In this document: positions 9,478 through 16,539 of the stretch, piece after piece | Layout of the letters: each line of letters starts with the position of its first letter | How positions within the stretch are numbered: the first letter of the stretch is position 1 | Origin: Sphingomonas sp. Root241 | GTDB lineage: Bacteria; Pseudomonadota; Alphaproteobacteria; Sphingomonadales; Sphingomonadaceae | NCBI RefSeq assembly: GCF_001428865.1 | Contig: NZ_LMIV01000001.1 | Span: forward strand, 182,187-246,186 | Length of the DNA stretch: 64,000 bases | Reading direction: 5' to 3' | Program-made: the position numbers and the translations under genes | Notes under the pieces: model-generated | Told to the model about the DNA's origin: nothing | The model's database searches: none | Seen by the model: only the letters and a program-made list of their open reading frames with translations

Positions 9478-10503
9478 TTATTCGCTCACCTCGCTCCGCA
9501 CCGTCTGCGGCGAAACGCTGACTTCGCCCGAATCCTCGAAGCGATAGCCGAGCGAGGCATGCCCGCGCACCGGCCCGGCGACGTCGGCCACGAGGTACAG
9601 CGGCCGCCGCTTGGACTCGACATACAGCCTTCCGAGATATTCGCCGATCATCCCCAGCACGAACATCTGCACCGCGCCGAGCACCACCACGACCAGCATC
9701 AGCGAGGTCCAGCCCGGGATCGCCCGGCCGAACAGCCATCCGACGAGGATGTAGAGCACGAGCAAGGCCGAGGCGCCGGTCAGCAGCAGCCCGACATGGC
9801 TGGCGAAGCGCAGAGGCGCGGTCGAGAAGCCGGTGATCGCGTCCAGCGCGAAACGGATCATCTTGCCGAGCGGGTATTTGCTCTCGCCGGCGTGCCGCTC
9901 GTGGCGGTCGTAGGGAAAGGGCACCTGCTTGAACCCGATCCACGCCACCATCCCGCGGATGAACCGTGCCTGCTCCGGCAATGACAGGAAGGCGTCGAGC
10001 GCGCGCCGGGTCATCAGCCGGAAATCGCCGGTGTCGAGCGGTATCGGCGTGTCGGTGATCCGGTCGAGCATGCGATAGAAGAAGGCGGCGGTGATCTTCT
10101 TGAAGATCGTCTCGCCGTCGCGCTTGCGGCGCACCGCATAGACGACGTCGGCGCCCTGGCTCTTCATCGCCGCGCGCATGTCGGTCAGCAATTCGGGCGG
10201 GTCCTGCAGATCGGCGTCGATGATCAATATTTCCTCGCCCGCGCACAGATCGAGCCCCGCGGTGAGCGCGAGCTGGTGCCCGTGGTTGCGCGAAAGGTTG
10301 ATCGCGACGAGCCGCGGATCGCTTTCGGAAAGCCGCTGCATCACCTTCCAGCTCGCGTCGCGCGAGCCGTCGTTGATCAGCACGATCTCGTAATCTTGGC
10401 CCACGCTCGCCTGCGCCGCGGCCGAGATGCGCGCATGGAGCATCTCGAGGCACGCCTCTTCATTGTAGCAGGGGACGACGATGGAAAGCTTGGGCCTCTT
10501 CAT
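9478..10503 (-). CDS. Family 2 glycosyltransferase, DPM1/ArnC-like
   Basis: 341 residues. The N-terminal GT2 domain has S-I-V-V-P-C-Y-N-E-E (residues 7-16), I-N-D-G-S-R-D, and the metal motif D-A-D-L-Q-D-P-P-E-L (~94-103); further on is D-T-G-D-F-R-L-M. Two C-terminal hydrophobic segments (~233-255 and 265-290) place it with the polyprenyl-phosphate glycosyltransferases (DPM1, ArnC, GtrB). It is the natural donor-forming partner for the nearby GtrA-like and GT-C-like proteins. The sugar is unknown. Confidence 0.92.
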   Translation of the reverse strand: MKRPKLSIVVPCYNEEACLEMLHARISAAAQASVGQDYEIVLINDGSRDASWKVMQRLSESDPRLVAINLSRNHGHQLALTAGLDLCAGEEILIIDADLQDPPELLTDMRAAMKSQGADVVYAVRRKRDGETIFKKITAAFFYRMLDRITDTPIPLDTGDFRLMTRRALDAFLSLPEQARFIRGMVAWIGFKQVPFPYDRHERHAGESKYPLGKMIRFALDAITGFSTAPLRFASHVGLLLTGASALLVLYILVGWLFGRAIPGWTSLMLVVVVLGAVQMFVLGMIGEYLGRLYVESKRRPLYLVADVAGPVRGHASLGYRFEDSGEVSVSPQTVRSEVSE

Positions 10504-10849
10504 GACCGGCCGCTGTAACGTGGTGCGGCTCTGGCGTCACATGAAAATCCGCCACCGTAATCAGCCGCCGCCTGCTTCAGATCGCCGATGAACTGCAGGC
10601 AAGATCAGCGAAGCCGACGCGATCTGCACCGCCAAGGCGCTGACGGGCCAAGCCACCAAGGCTGCGGAGGGCTGATCTCCGTATCTTGCTTTCTTCGTCA
10701 CCCCGGCCTTGTGCCGGGGTCCACTCAGCCTCACCGGTTAGCCTTGAGCCTCTTGTCCAGCCCTCGCTCGCGGTGGACCCCGGCACAAGGCCGGGGTGAC
10801 GGCTGGAAATAGGGCTGCCGAAGAGTAAAGCTCCAAACGTCGATCCGTC
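10504..10849. other. Intergenic stretch with REP element, no gene seen
   Basis: Between the divergently placed glycosyltransferase start and the small lipoprotein stop. Apart from the 106-bp palindrome at 10696-10801 I see no convincing coding frame; short frames here lack starts, ribosome sites or protein-like composition. Confidence 0.6.
10696..10801. repeat. REP-like palindrome (family B), empty 106-bp unit
   Basis: Perfect 29-bp terminal inverted repeats at 10696-10724 and 10773-10801, beginning CGTCACCCCGGCC and ending GGCCGGGGTGACG. Each arm can fold alone (CCCCGGC-CTTGT-GCCGGGG). The termini are the same as those bracketing the GIY-YIG gene at 61972-62374, but here only ~48 bp lie between them. 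Confidence 0.9.
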
Positions 10850-11143
10850 CTAGCGCTCCGTTTTTTCACAGACGTTGATGCCGCCCATTTTCTTATCGGC
10901 CTTGCACTTATACCCGCATTCATAGTCGCCCTCGACCATCTCACCGTCAGGGTTGACGATATTGAAGTTAGCCAGGACCGTAGTTGCCGAACGCCTGCAT
11001 TCTTCAAGTGTATCGAAAGCGCCCAGCGCCACATGTGCGCCGAGATTATGCTTATTGGGATACACCCAGCCCTTCCATTGTGGACTGAGTCGGTCGCAGC
11101 CTGATACGGCGACGGCGAAGCAGAGCGCAGCAATTCGCTTCAT
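10850..11143 (-). CDS. Small lipoprotein, hypothetical
   Basis: 97 residues from ATG 11143. The signal sequence ends in a lipobox V-S-G-C (Cys16), so export and lipidation are likely. The mature part has W-K-G-W-V-Y-P-N near the N-terminus and a cysteine-rich C-terminus (Y-E-C-G-Y-K-C ... V-C). A region starting G-A-F-D-T-L-E-E-C-R resembles the surface sequences of small secreted sphingomonad proteins. Its base composition is visibly more AT-rich than its neighbours, and it lies next to a REP palindrome. Function unknown. Confidence 0.72.
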   Translation of the reverse strand: MKRIAALCFAVAVSGCDRLSPQWKGWVYPNKHNLGAHVALGAFDTLEECRRSATTVLANFNIVNPDGEMVEGDYECGYKCKADKKMGGINVCEKTER

Positions 11144-11190
11144 CCCATCAGCATACACAACCGCGCCGGTTCGGTTAGGGGGCTTTCCGC

Positions 11191-13278
11191 CTAAATCCGC
11201 TCGGCCGAATTCACTACGTCTGCCGCGCGCAGTGCCGCGAGCAGCTTCATCAGATGCGCTGCGTTGCGGACCTCGAGATCGATCGTGTTGGTGTGGAAAG
11301 TGGTGTCGCGATTGTCCATCCTGAGCCCGAGGATGTTGGCCTTTTGCTGGCCGATCAGCGTCGCCACCGCGCCCAGCGCGCCGGGCTCGTTCTTCAGCGT
11401 CACTGCGATGCGCGCCGTCCCGCCCTCGGCCTTGTCGCCCCAGGTCAGGTCGACCCAATCCTCCTCGTCGGTGTCGGCCAGGCTCGCGCAATCGATGCGG
11501 TGCACCTCGATCGGCTCGCCGGCGCGACGCACGCCGACGATCCGGTCGCCGGGGACCGGACGGCAGTCCTCGGAGAAATGGAAGGCGACGCCGGGGGTCA
11601 GCCCCTTGATCTCGATCGCCTGCGCCTGGGTCGGCAATTCATGCTCCGCGCCCTCGGTCGATCCGGGCATCACGGCCTCGAGAACCTGGCTGTCGGTCAG
11701 CTTGCGCCGCGCGATGGCCTCCATCAGCGTTTCTTCGTCCGCCAGTTTTAGGCGCTTGAGCGCGTCGGTCAGCGCGCTCTCGCCGGGCGGCGTCGGCAGC
11801 CGCCGGACGATGTCGTCATAGAGCTTGCGCCCCAGCGCGACGGTCTCGTCGCGCTCTTTGTGGCGGATGTGACGGCGGATCGCCGCGCGCGCCTTGCCGG
11901 TGATCGCGAAATTGAGCCAGTTTGCCTGCGGCTCCTGCGCCTTGGAGCGCAGGATCGCGACCTGGTCGCCCTGCTGGATCTCGGTGCGCAATGGCACGAC
12001 CTTGCCGTTGACCTTGGCGCCCACCGCCTGATCGCCGAGATCGGTGTGCACGGCATACGCGAAGTCGATCGGCGTCGCGCCCTTGGGCAGCTGGATCAGC
12101 TCGCCCTTGGGCGTGAAGGCGAAGATCCGGTCCTGGTACATCGCCATCCGGGTATGCTCGAGCAGCTCCTCGGGGCTCTCGGCATGCTCGAGGATCTCGA
12201 TCAGGTCGCGGATCCAGCTCACCTGCGTGTCGGGCCGCACCGAATCCTGCTTATATGCCCAATGCGCGGCGAGCCCGAACTCGGCCTGGGCGTGCATGTC
12301 GCGGGTGCGGATCTGGATCTCCACGCGCGTGTCGCCGGCGTGCATGATCGTCGTGTGGAGCGATCGATAGCCGTTGCGCTTGGGCGTCGAGATGTAATCC
12401 TTGAACCGCCCCGGCACCATCGGCCAGCGGCGGTGGATAACGCCCAGCGCGCGATAGCATTCCTCCTCGGTCTCGACGATCGCGCGGAACGCCATGATGT
12501 CGCTGAGCCGCTCGAGCGAGACGTGCCGCTCGGACATCTTCTTCCAGATCGAATAAGGATGCTTCTCGCGCCCCGATATCTCGGCATCGACGCCGCCGCG
12601 CGCGAGCAGCAGCTTGAGCCCCGACGCGATCTTGGCGATCCGGTCCTCACCCTCGACCGATAGGCTGTCGAGCCTCTTGCTGATGCTCTCATAGGCTTCG
12701 GGCTCGAGTTCCTTGAAGGCGAGCGTCTGCATCTCCTTCATGAACTCGTACATGCCGATCCGCTCGGCGAGCGGGGCATAGATGTCCATCGTCTCGCGGG
12801 CGATGCGCTTGCGCTTGTCCGGATTCTTGATGTGGTGGAGCGTGCGCATGTTGTGCAGCCGGTCGGCCAATTTGACCAGCAGCACGCGGATGTCGTCGGA
12901 CATCGCCAGCAGGAATTTGCGGAGATTCTCGGCGGCGCGCTCGCTCTCGGTCTGCGCCTCGATCTTGGAGAGCTTGGTCACGCCGTCGACCATCCGCGCG
13001 ACATGATCGCCGAACAGCCGCTGGATCTCCTCGGGCGTGGCCACCGTGTCCTCGATCGTGTCGTGGAGGATCGCCGTGGCGATCGTCTCGGCATCGAGAT
13101 GCAGGTCGGTCAGAATGCCTGCGACTTCGATCGGATGGCTGAAATAGGGGTCGCCGCTGGCGCGCTTCTGACTGCCATGCGCGTTGACCGAAAACACATA
13201 GGCGCGGTTGAGCAGCGCCTCGTCGGCCTGTGGGTCGTAGGACAGGACCCGGTCTACAAGTTCATATTGACGCAGCAC
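11191..13278 (-). CDS. Bifunctional (p)ppGpp synthetase/hydrolase
   Basis: RelA/SpoT homologue of 695 residues controlling the stringent response. Domains in order: HD hydrolase with H-D-T-I-E-D (~residues 70-75), synthetase with the R-F-K-D-Y motif and P-K-R-N-G-Y-R-S-L-H, TGS domain (A-F-T-P-K-G-E-L-I-Q-L-P-K-G ... A-V-H-T-D-L-G), and a C-terminal ACT domain. The RXKD form of the synthetase loop marks enzymes with both activities, as usual for the single Rsh of alphaproteobacteria. I chose GTG 13278 (V-L-R-Q-Y-E-L) because homologues begin there; the frame opens at 13314. Confidence 0.95.
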   Translation of the reverse strand: MLRQYELVDRVLSYDPQADEALLNRAYVFSVNAHGSQKRASGDPYFSHPIEVAGILTDLHLDAETIATAILHDTIEDTVATPEEIQRLFGDHVARMVDGVTKLSKIEAQTESERAAENLRKFLLAMSDDIRVLLVKLADRLHNMRTLHHIKNPDKRKRIARETMDIYAPLAERIGMYEFMKEMQTLAFKELEPEAYESISKRLDSLSVEGEDRIAKIASGLKLLLARGGVDAEISGREKHPYSIWKKMSERHVSLERLSDIMAFRAIVETEEECYRALGVIHRRWPMVPGRFKDYISTPKRNGYRSLHTTIMHAGDTRVEIQIRTRDMHAQAEFGLAAHWAYKQDSVRPDTQVSWIRDLIEILEHAESPEELLEHTRMAMYQDRIFAFTPKGELIQLPKGATPIDFAYAVHTDLGDQAVGAKVNGKVVPLRTEIQQGDQVAILRSKAQEPQANWLNFAITGKARAAIRRHIRHKERDETVALGRKLYDDIVRRLPTPPGESALTDALKRLKLADEETLMEAIARRKLTDSQVLEAVMPGSTEGAEHELPTQAQAIEIKGLTPGVAFHFSEDCRPVPGDRIVGVRRAGEPIEVHRIDCASLADTDEEDWVDLTWGDKAEGGTARIAVTLKNEPGALGAVATLIGQQKANILGLRMDNRDTTFHTNTIDLEVRNAAHLMKLLAALRAADVVNSAERI

Positions 13279-13350
13279 GGGGCCTAGATGGCGTCCCGTG
13301 CTGCGGCATTGCAACGAAATAGTTGTTTTAGCGTGCCTTCATTGTTCGGC

Positions 13351-13422
13351 GCCGGCCCGCTCCCCCACCCGGCCACCCAACGGCAGTATATTCTGGGTGG
13401 CCGGGTGGGGGAGCGGGCCGGC
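13351..13422. terminator. Very strong perfect hairpin, 29-bp stem
   Basis: Perfect inverted repeat: left arm 13351-13379, 14-base loop, right arm 13394-13422, all G/C-rich and without a T-run. It sits downstream of the 13433-13747 gene and upstream of relA/spoT on the same strand. It could terminate the first gene, insulate relA, or be another REP-type palindrome. Confidence 0.75.
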
Positions 13423-13432
13423 ACCGCTCAGA

Positions 13433-13747
13433 TCAACGTGCCTTCGTGTTGCACTTGGCGAGCGCGTCGGCGTCGAAGTCGGCGCCGTTCACCCGGAAGG
13501 CCGAGAGCTGGCCCACTTCGCGGGCGACGAGTTCGCAGACGATGTTGTCGCGGGCATTGGCCTTGGACGCCACGCACACGCCTTCGCCGCACTTCCAGAT
13601 CGTCGAACGCGTGACGAGGCTGGTCTTCTCGGGCGAAGTCACCGGAGTGGCGGCGTAATAGCCGCGGGCGGTCTGGGCAAAGCTGGCCGCAGGGGTGAGC
13701 GCCAGCGTGGCCGCGGCAGCTGCCGCGACGGCAAGATAACGGTTCAT
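13433..13747 (-). CDS. Small secreted protein, CC_3452-like
   Basis: 104 residues from ATG 13747, with AGGAGG about six bases upstream deciding the start. A signal peptide (L-A-V-A-A-A-A-A-A-T-L-A-L) ends at S-F-A-Q. The mature part has S-T-I-W-K-C-G-E-G-V-C, a later single Cys (I-V-C-E-L) and a terminal K-C-N-T-K. The W-x-C-x-x-x-x-C ... C ... C-N pattern matches small periplasmic proteins of Caulobacter and sphingomonads annotated CC_3452 family, from memory. Function unknown; two disulfides are likely. Confidence 0.8.
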   Translation of the reverse strand: MNRYLAVAAAAAATLALTPAASFAQTARGYYAATPVTSPEKTSLVTRSTIWKCGEGVCVASKANARDNIVCELVAREVGQLSAFRVNGADFDADALAKCNTKAR

Positions 13748-13897
13748 GTTGTCCTCCTGGGGAACCTTTGTTCGCAACATCAGTTGCGAATCAATACCTA
13801 ATTGACATAGAAGTAAGTTGCAAGCAGAAACTCTTGCTGCGTTGCAATGCGTTATGCCGTTTCCCTGGATCGGCGATTTGGAGTAAGGTGTTCAGTC

Positions 13898-14398
13898 ATG
13901 GGTGGTGCGGTCCGAGAGTCGCTGCGCGAGCTGGCGAAAGAGTGCAGCCTTCCGGCGGCGCTGGAAGCAATGGGCGAGCGCTGGTCGTTCCTGATCCTGC
14001 GCGGCTCGTTCAACGGGCTCTATCATTTCGAGGAGTTCCAGTCCGAGCTCGGCATCGCGCGCAACATCCTCGCCAATCGCCTTGCCCGGCTCGTCGACAA
14101 GGGCATCCTCGAGCGGCGGCCGTGCCCCGAGGATCGCCGGAAAATCGAATATCGCCTCACCGACAAGGGGTATGCGCTGCTCCCGACGATGATCGCACTC
14201 CGTCAATGGGGCGAGCGCTGGGAGACCTGCGTTCCCGCCTTTCCAGTGCTGGTCGACACCCGCGATCGCAAGCCGATCGCGCAGGTCACCGTCCAGTCGC
14301 ACGACGGCCGCGTGCTCCAGAAGGGCGATCTCGTCTGGGCGCTTCCCGAGGACGTCGCCGAGGATGAGGACGAGCCCGAGGCGCGCGCCGCCGAATAG
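13898..14398 (+). CDS. HxlR-family transcriptional regulator
   Basis: 166 residues. The winged-helix HxlR signature is C-S-L-P-A-A-L-E-A-M-G-E-R-W-S-F-L-I-L-R near residues 14-33, then F-x-E-F-Q-S-E-L-G-I-A-R-N-I-L-A-N-R-L-A-R-L as the recognition helix region, and Y-R-L-T-D-K-G as the wing. The ~50-residue C-terminal extension ends in an acidic tail. ATG 13898 puts AAGG nine bases upstream; an in-frame ATG at 13847 would add 17 residues unlike the family. Its target is not evident from neighbours. Confidence 0.88.
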   Translation: MGGAVRESLRELAKECSLPAALEAMGERWSFLILRGSFNGLYHFEEFQSELGIARNILANRLARLVDKGILERRPCPEDRRKIEYRLTDKGYALLPTMIALRQWGERWETCVPAFPVLVDTRDRKPIAQVTVQSHDGRVLQKGDLVWALPEDVAEDEDEPEARAAE

Positions 14399-14678
14399 CG
14401 TTCGCTATGTGAGGCCCAGGAAGCGTGGCCTTCGCGCCACAGTTTGCCGCAGTCGCGGTTTTTTCTCCATTGCAGTGCAACAAACGCGGCGCTCATCGAT
14501 TCTGCCCGAACCGATGCCGCGAGTGCCCAGCGTATCCGGGTTGCGGCACCGGGAGTTTCCTTCGCTTTCTGCGCTGCGCCGCAAACAAAACCGCCCGCCG
14601 TTTACCTTTCGTTAACGCTCGACGTTCATTTTTCGATAACAGTTTTCGACAATCCGGACGTTGATCGGAGGGTGGCCA
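14399..14678. other. Upstream region of DUF4893-like gene, no gene seen
   Basis: 280 bp without a plausible gene. Near 14600-14612 the run TTTACC...GTTAAC resembles a CtrA half-site pair (TTTA-N7-TTAAC, one mismatch to TTAA-N7-TTAAC). That would fit an alphaproteobacterial promoter, but it is weak evidence. Confidence 0.3.
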
Positions 14679-15326
14679 ATGTACCGGCGCATCGTCACTA
14701 TTGCTTTGTGTTCCCTGCTCGCTGCCTGCGCAGCGCAGACGCCGCCGCCGCGCGTCGTGCTGGTCAGTGTCGCGCCGGTCGAGGAGCCGCCCGAGTGGCG
14801 CAAGTCGATCCGGCCCGAGGATGACGCCCGGCTCGAGAGCCTTCGCGCCGATTGGGGCAAGCTCCACGCCCGGCTGTCCAGCCGCGTGCGCACGGCGCAG
14901 GGCAAGCTGGTCGATCCCGGTGCCGGCCTCGACCTGCCGTCGCTCACGCCCGGCTCCTATCGCTGCCGCGTCGTTCGACTGCGTAGCCCGGCGAGGGGCG
15001 CGACGAGCGCCCGCAGTTCGACGAACGACTATTGCTTCGTCTCGGCCACCGACGAGGGCGTCGCCTTCGTCAAACAGACCGGCAGCGATCCCGCGGCCGG
15101 CTATTTCTATCCCGACGGCAAGCGTTACGTTTTTCTGGGGGCGCGCCAGCGCCGAGCGGGCGAAAATTCGCTCGGCTATGGCAACGAGCCTGCCCGGGAT
15201 ATGGTCGGCGTGGTCGAGCGTGTCGGCGGCTTCCGCTGGCGCCTCGCGGTGGCAGGTGCCGACGGCCGCCAGCTCGACATCTACGAACTCACGCCCGTCC
15301 CCGTCGACCAGCAGCCGCGCGGCTGA
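14679..15326 (+). CDS. DUF4893-type lipoprotein
   Basis: 215 residues from ATG 14679 with GGAGG seven bases upstream. A lipobox L-A-A-C places Cys near residue 16, so it is an envelope lipoprotein. The body has R-x-D-D-A-R-L-E-S-L-R-A-D-W, G-S-Y-R-C-R-V-V-R-L and a terminal F-R-W-R-L-A-V ... L-D-I-Y-E-L-T-P-V-P, the pattern of DUF4893 proteins of sphingomonads. Role unknown. Confidence 0.8.
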   Translation: MYRRIVTIALCSLLAACAAQTPPPRVVLVSVAPVEEPPEWRKSIRPEDDARLESLRADWGKLHARLSSRVRTAQGKLVDPGAGLDLPSLTPGSYRCRVVRLRSPARGATSARSSTNDYCFVSATDEGVAFVKQTGSDPAAGYFYPDGKRYVFLGARQRRAGENSLGYGNEPARDMVGVVERVGGFRWRLAVAGADGRQLDIYELTPVPVDQQPRG

Positions 15327-15388
15327 GACGCCTCCGTTTCGGAGACACTTGCGTCCGAAGTGGAGCCGAACCGTGCCACCTTGTGCGC

Positions 15389-15577
15389 GTGGCAGAAGGC
15401 AATGCTCCTCGGGTAGAATATGCGTGCGAACGCTGCGGCAGCATAGCCGTGACGCGCGACGCCTGGGCGGAATGGAACCTGGAAAGCCAGGCCTGGGTGC
15501 TCAGCGAGATATTCGATTTCGCCTTCTGCCACACCTGCCACCGCGAGAGCCGACTCATCGAGCGCGCGCGGCGGTAG
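15389..15577 (+). CDS. Small zinc-ribbon-like protein
   Basis: 62 residues from GTG 15389 (GTG 15383 also possible). Two CxxC pairs, C-E-R-C near residue 13 and C-H-T-C near residue 47, suggest one zinc-bound ribbon; between them is D-A-W-A-E-W-N-L-E-S-Q-A-W-V-L. This layout (Y-x-C-x-x-C-G ... A-x-W-x-x-x-x-Q-x-W) recurs in small proteins of sphingomonads, from memory. Function unknown; the start is uncertain because no clear ribosome site is visible. Confidence 0.65.
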   Translation: MAEGNAPRVEYACERCGSIAVTRDAWAEWNLESQAWVLSEIFDFAFCHTCHRESRLIERARR

Positions 15578-15601
15578 GTTGAGTACCTGTACAAGCTGTT
15601 G

Positions 15602-15753
15602 GTTTAACTAACGGGCTAGTCCTTATCTTCGTCATCCCCGCGAAAGCGGCGACCCCTCTCCGACAGCGTCCACAAGCGCGCCGGTGCATCTTGTCGCCCG
15701 CTCAGGAGATGGGTTCCCGCATTCGCGGGGATGACGGATTTTGAATACGAGTC
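15602..15753. repeat. Left terminal inverted repeat of REP-bounded cassette (family A copy 1)
   Basis: Contains the 107-bp palindromic unit at 15630-15736 (ends CGTCATCCCCG / CGGGGATGACG) plus conserved flanks: GTTTAACTAACGGGCT (15602-15617) outside and GATTTTGAATACGAGTC (15737-15753) inside. Both flanks recur, reverse-complemented, at copy 2. Confidence 0.88.
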
Positions 15754-15820
15754 CCCACTCGGATCGGGCAAGTCCGGAAAACCAAACGACCGAGTGAGAG
15801 GGCGCCTGTCCTTGGGCAAT

Positions 15821-16219
15821 CTATGCGTGGTGTGCCGCCGTCGCCTCGGGAGCCCCTTTTGCGGCGGCATGGAAAAAAGCCGCCGATACCAGCCACAGCA
15901 TCATGAAGACTCCGCTGAACAGCAGTATCTTGAATGGGCCACCCGGTACATTCGTGGTCGATGGAGCGGTTGCGATGGCCAGCCCGAGCAGTGCCTGCAT
16001 GATCGCGACGCCAACCATGGTCCGCGCCATGCCTGCGGGCCGAAACCAGGCGGCGAACCAGCCCGTGCCTGTCGCCAGGATCAGCAGGAAAAAGCCGATG
16101 CCATGGCCATCGTCACGAACGATGGTGGTCCACACCGTCAGGAACGATGTCACGAGCGCGACGGCGACTCCCGCACGGTAGTTCCGGCTACTCTTCGCTT
16201 GTTCCCTCGACCCAGTCAT
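15821..16219 (-). CDS. Hypothetical four-helix membrane protein
   Basis: 132 residues from ATG 16219, with AGGAGG seven bases upstream deciding the start over the frame opening at 16360. Four hydrophobic segments (A-V-A-L-V-T-S-F-L-T-V-W; F-F-L-L-I-L-A-T-G-T-G-W-F; I-M-Q-A-L-L-G-L-A-I; I-L-L-F-S-G-V-F-M-M-L-W-L) and a histidine-ending tail. No recognised family. It is enclosed by two copies of a 107-bp palindrome in opposite flank orientation, and its GC is lower than its surroundings, so it may be cargo of that repeat pair. Confidence 0.75.
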   Translation of the reverse strand: MTGSREQAKSSRNYRAGVAVALVTSFLTVWTTIVRDDGHGIGFFLLILATGTGWFAAWFRPAGMARTMVGVAIMQALLGLAIATAPSTTNVPGGPFKILLFSGVFMMLWLVSAAFFHAAAKGAPEATAAHHA

Positions 16220-16337
16220 TGCGCGCCTCCTGCGGAATTGGACGGGCATCGTGGCATGAGCGGCAACGCGCGGCATGAGCGGAAGGTGAGGAAAGATTGA
16301 GGAATACGCCTCGGCATCGAGAGCGCGCTGGATTGCA

Positions 16338-16486
16338 GACTCATATCCAAAACGCGTCATCCCCGGGAAAGGGGGGACCCATCTCCGACAGTTTCCGCAA
16401 GCGCGCCGGTGCAGTCCGCTGCTTGCTCGGGAGAGGGGTCCCCGCTTTCCCGGGGATGACGAAGAGAGGGAGCCCGTTAGTCAAAT
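16338..16486. repeat. Right terminal inverted repeat of REP-bounded cassette (family A copy 2)
   Basis: Contains the 107-bp unit 16355-16461 with flanks GACTCATATCCAAAACG (16338-16354) and, after a short spacer, AGCCCGTTAGTCAAAT (16471-16486). The flanks are the reverse complement of those of copy 1, but the core between the arms is in the same + orientation as copy 1, so it is inverted relative to its flanks. Confidence 0.88.
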
Positions 16487-16539
16487 CAACGGGTTGAATA
16501 GGTTCTAAACCTACGGGGTGCCCACAGCCCCCACGCCCG

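Noticed and set aside
10577..10812. Two short open frames (10577-10786 minus, 10588-10812 plus)
   Set aside because: Both run through the palindrome 10696-10801 and translate it to repeat-derived peptide without ribosome sites.
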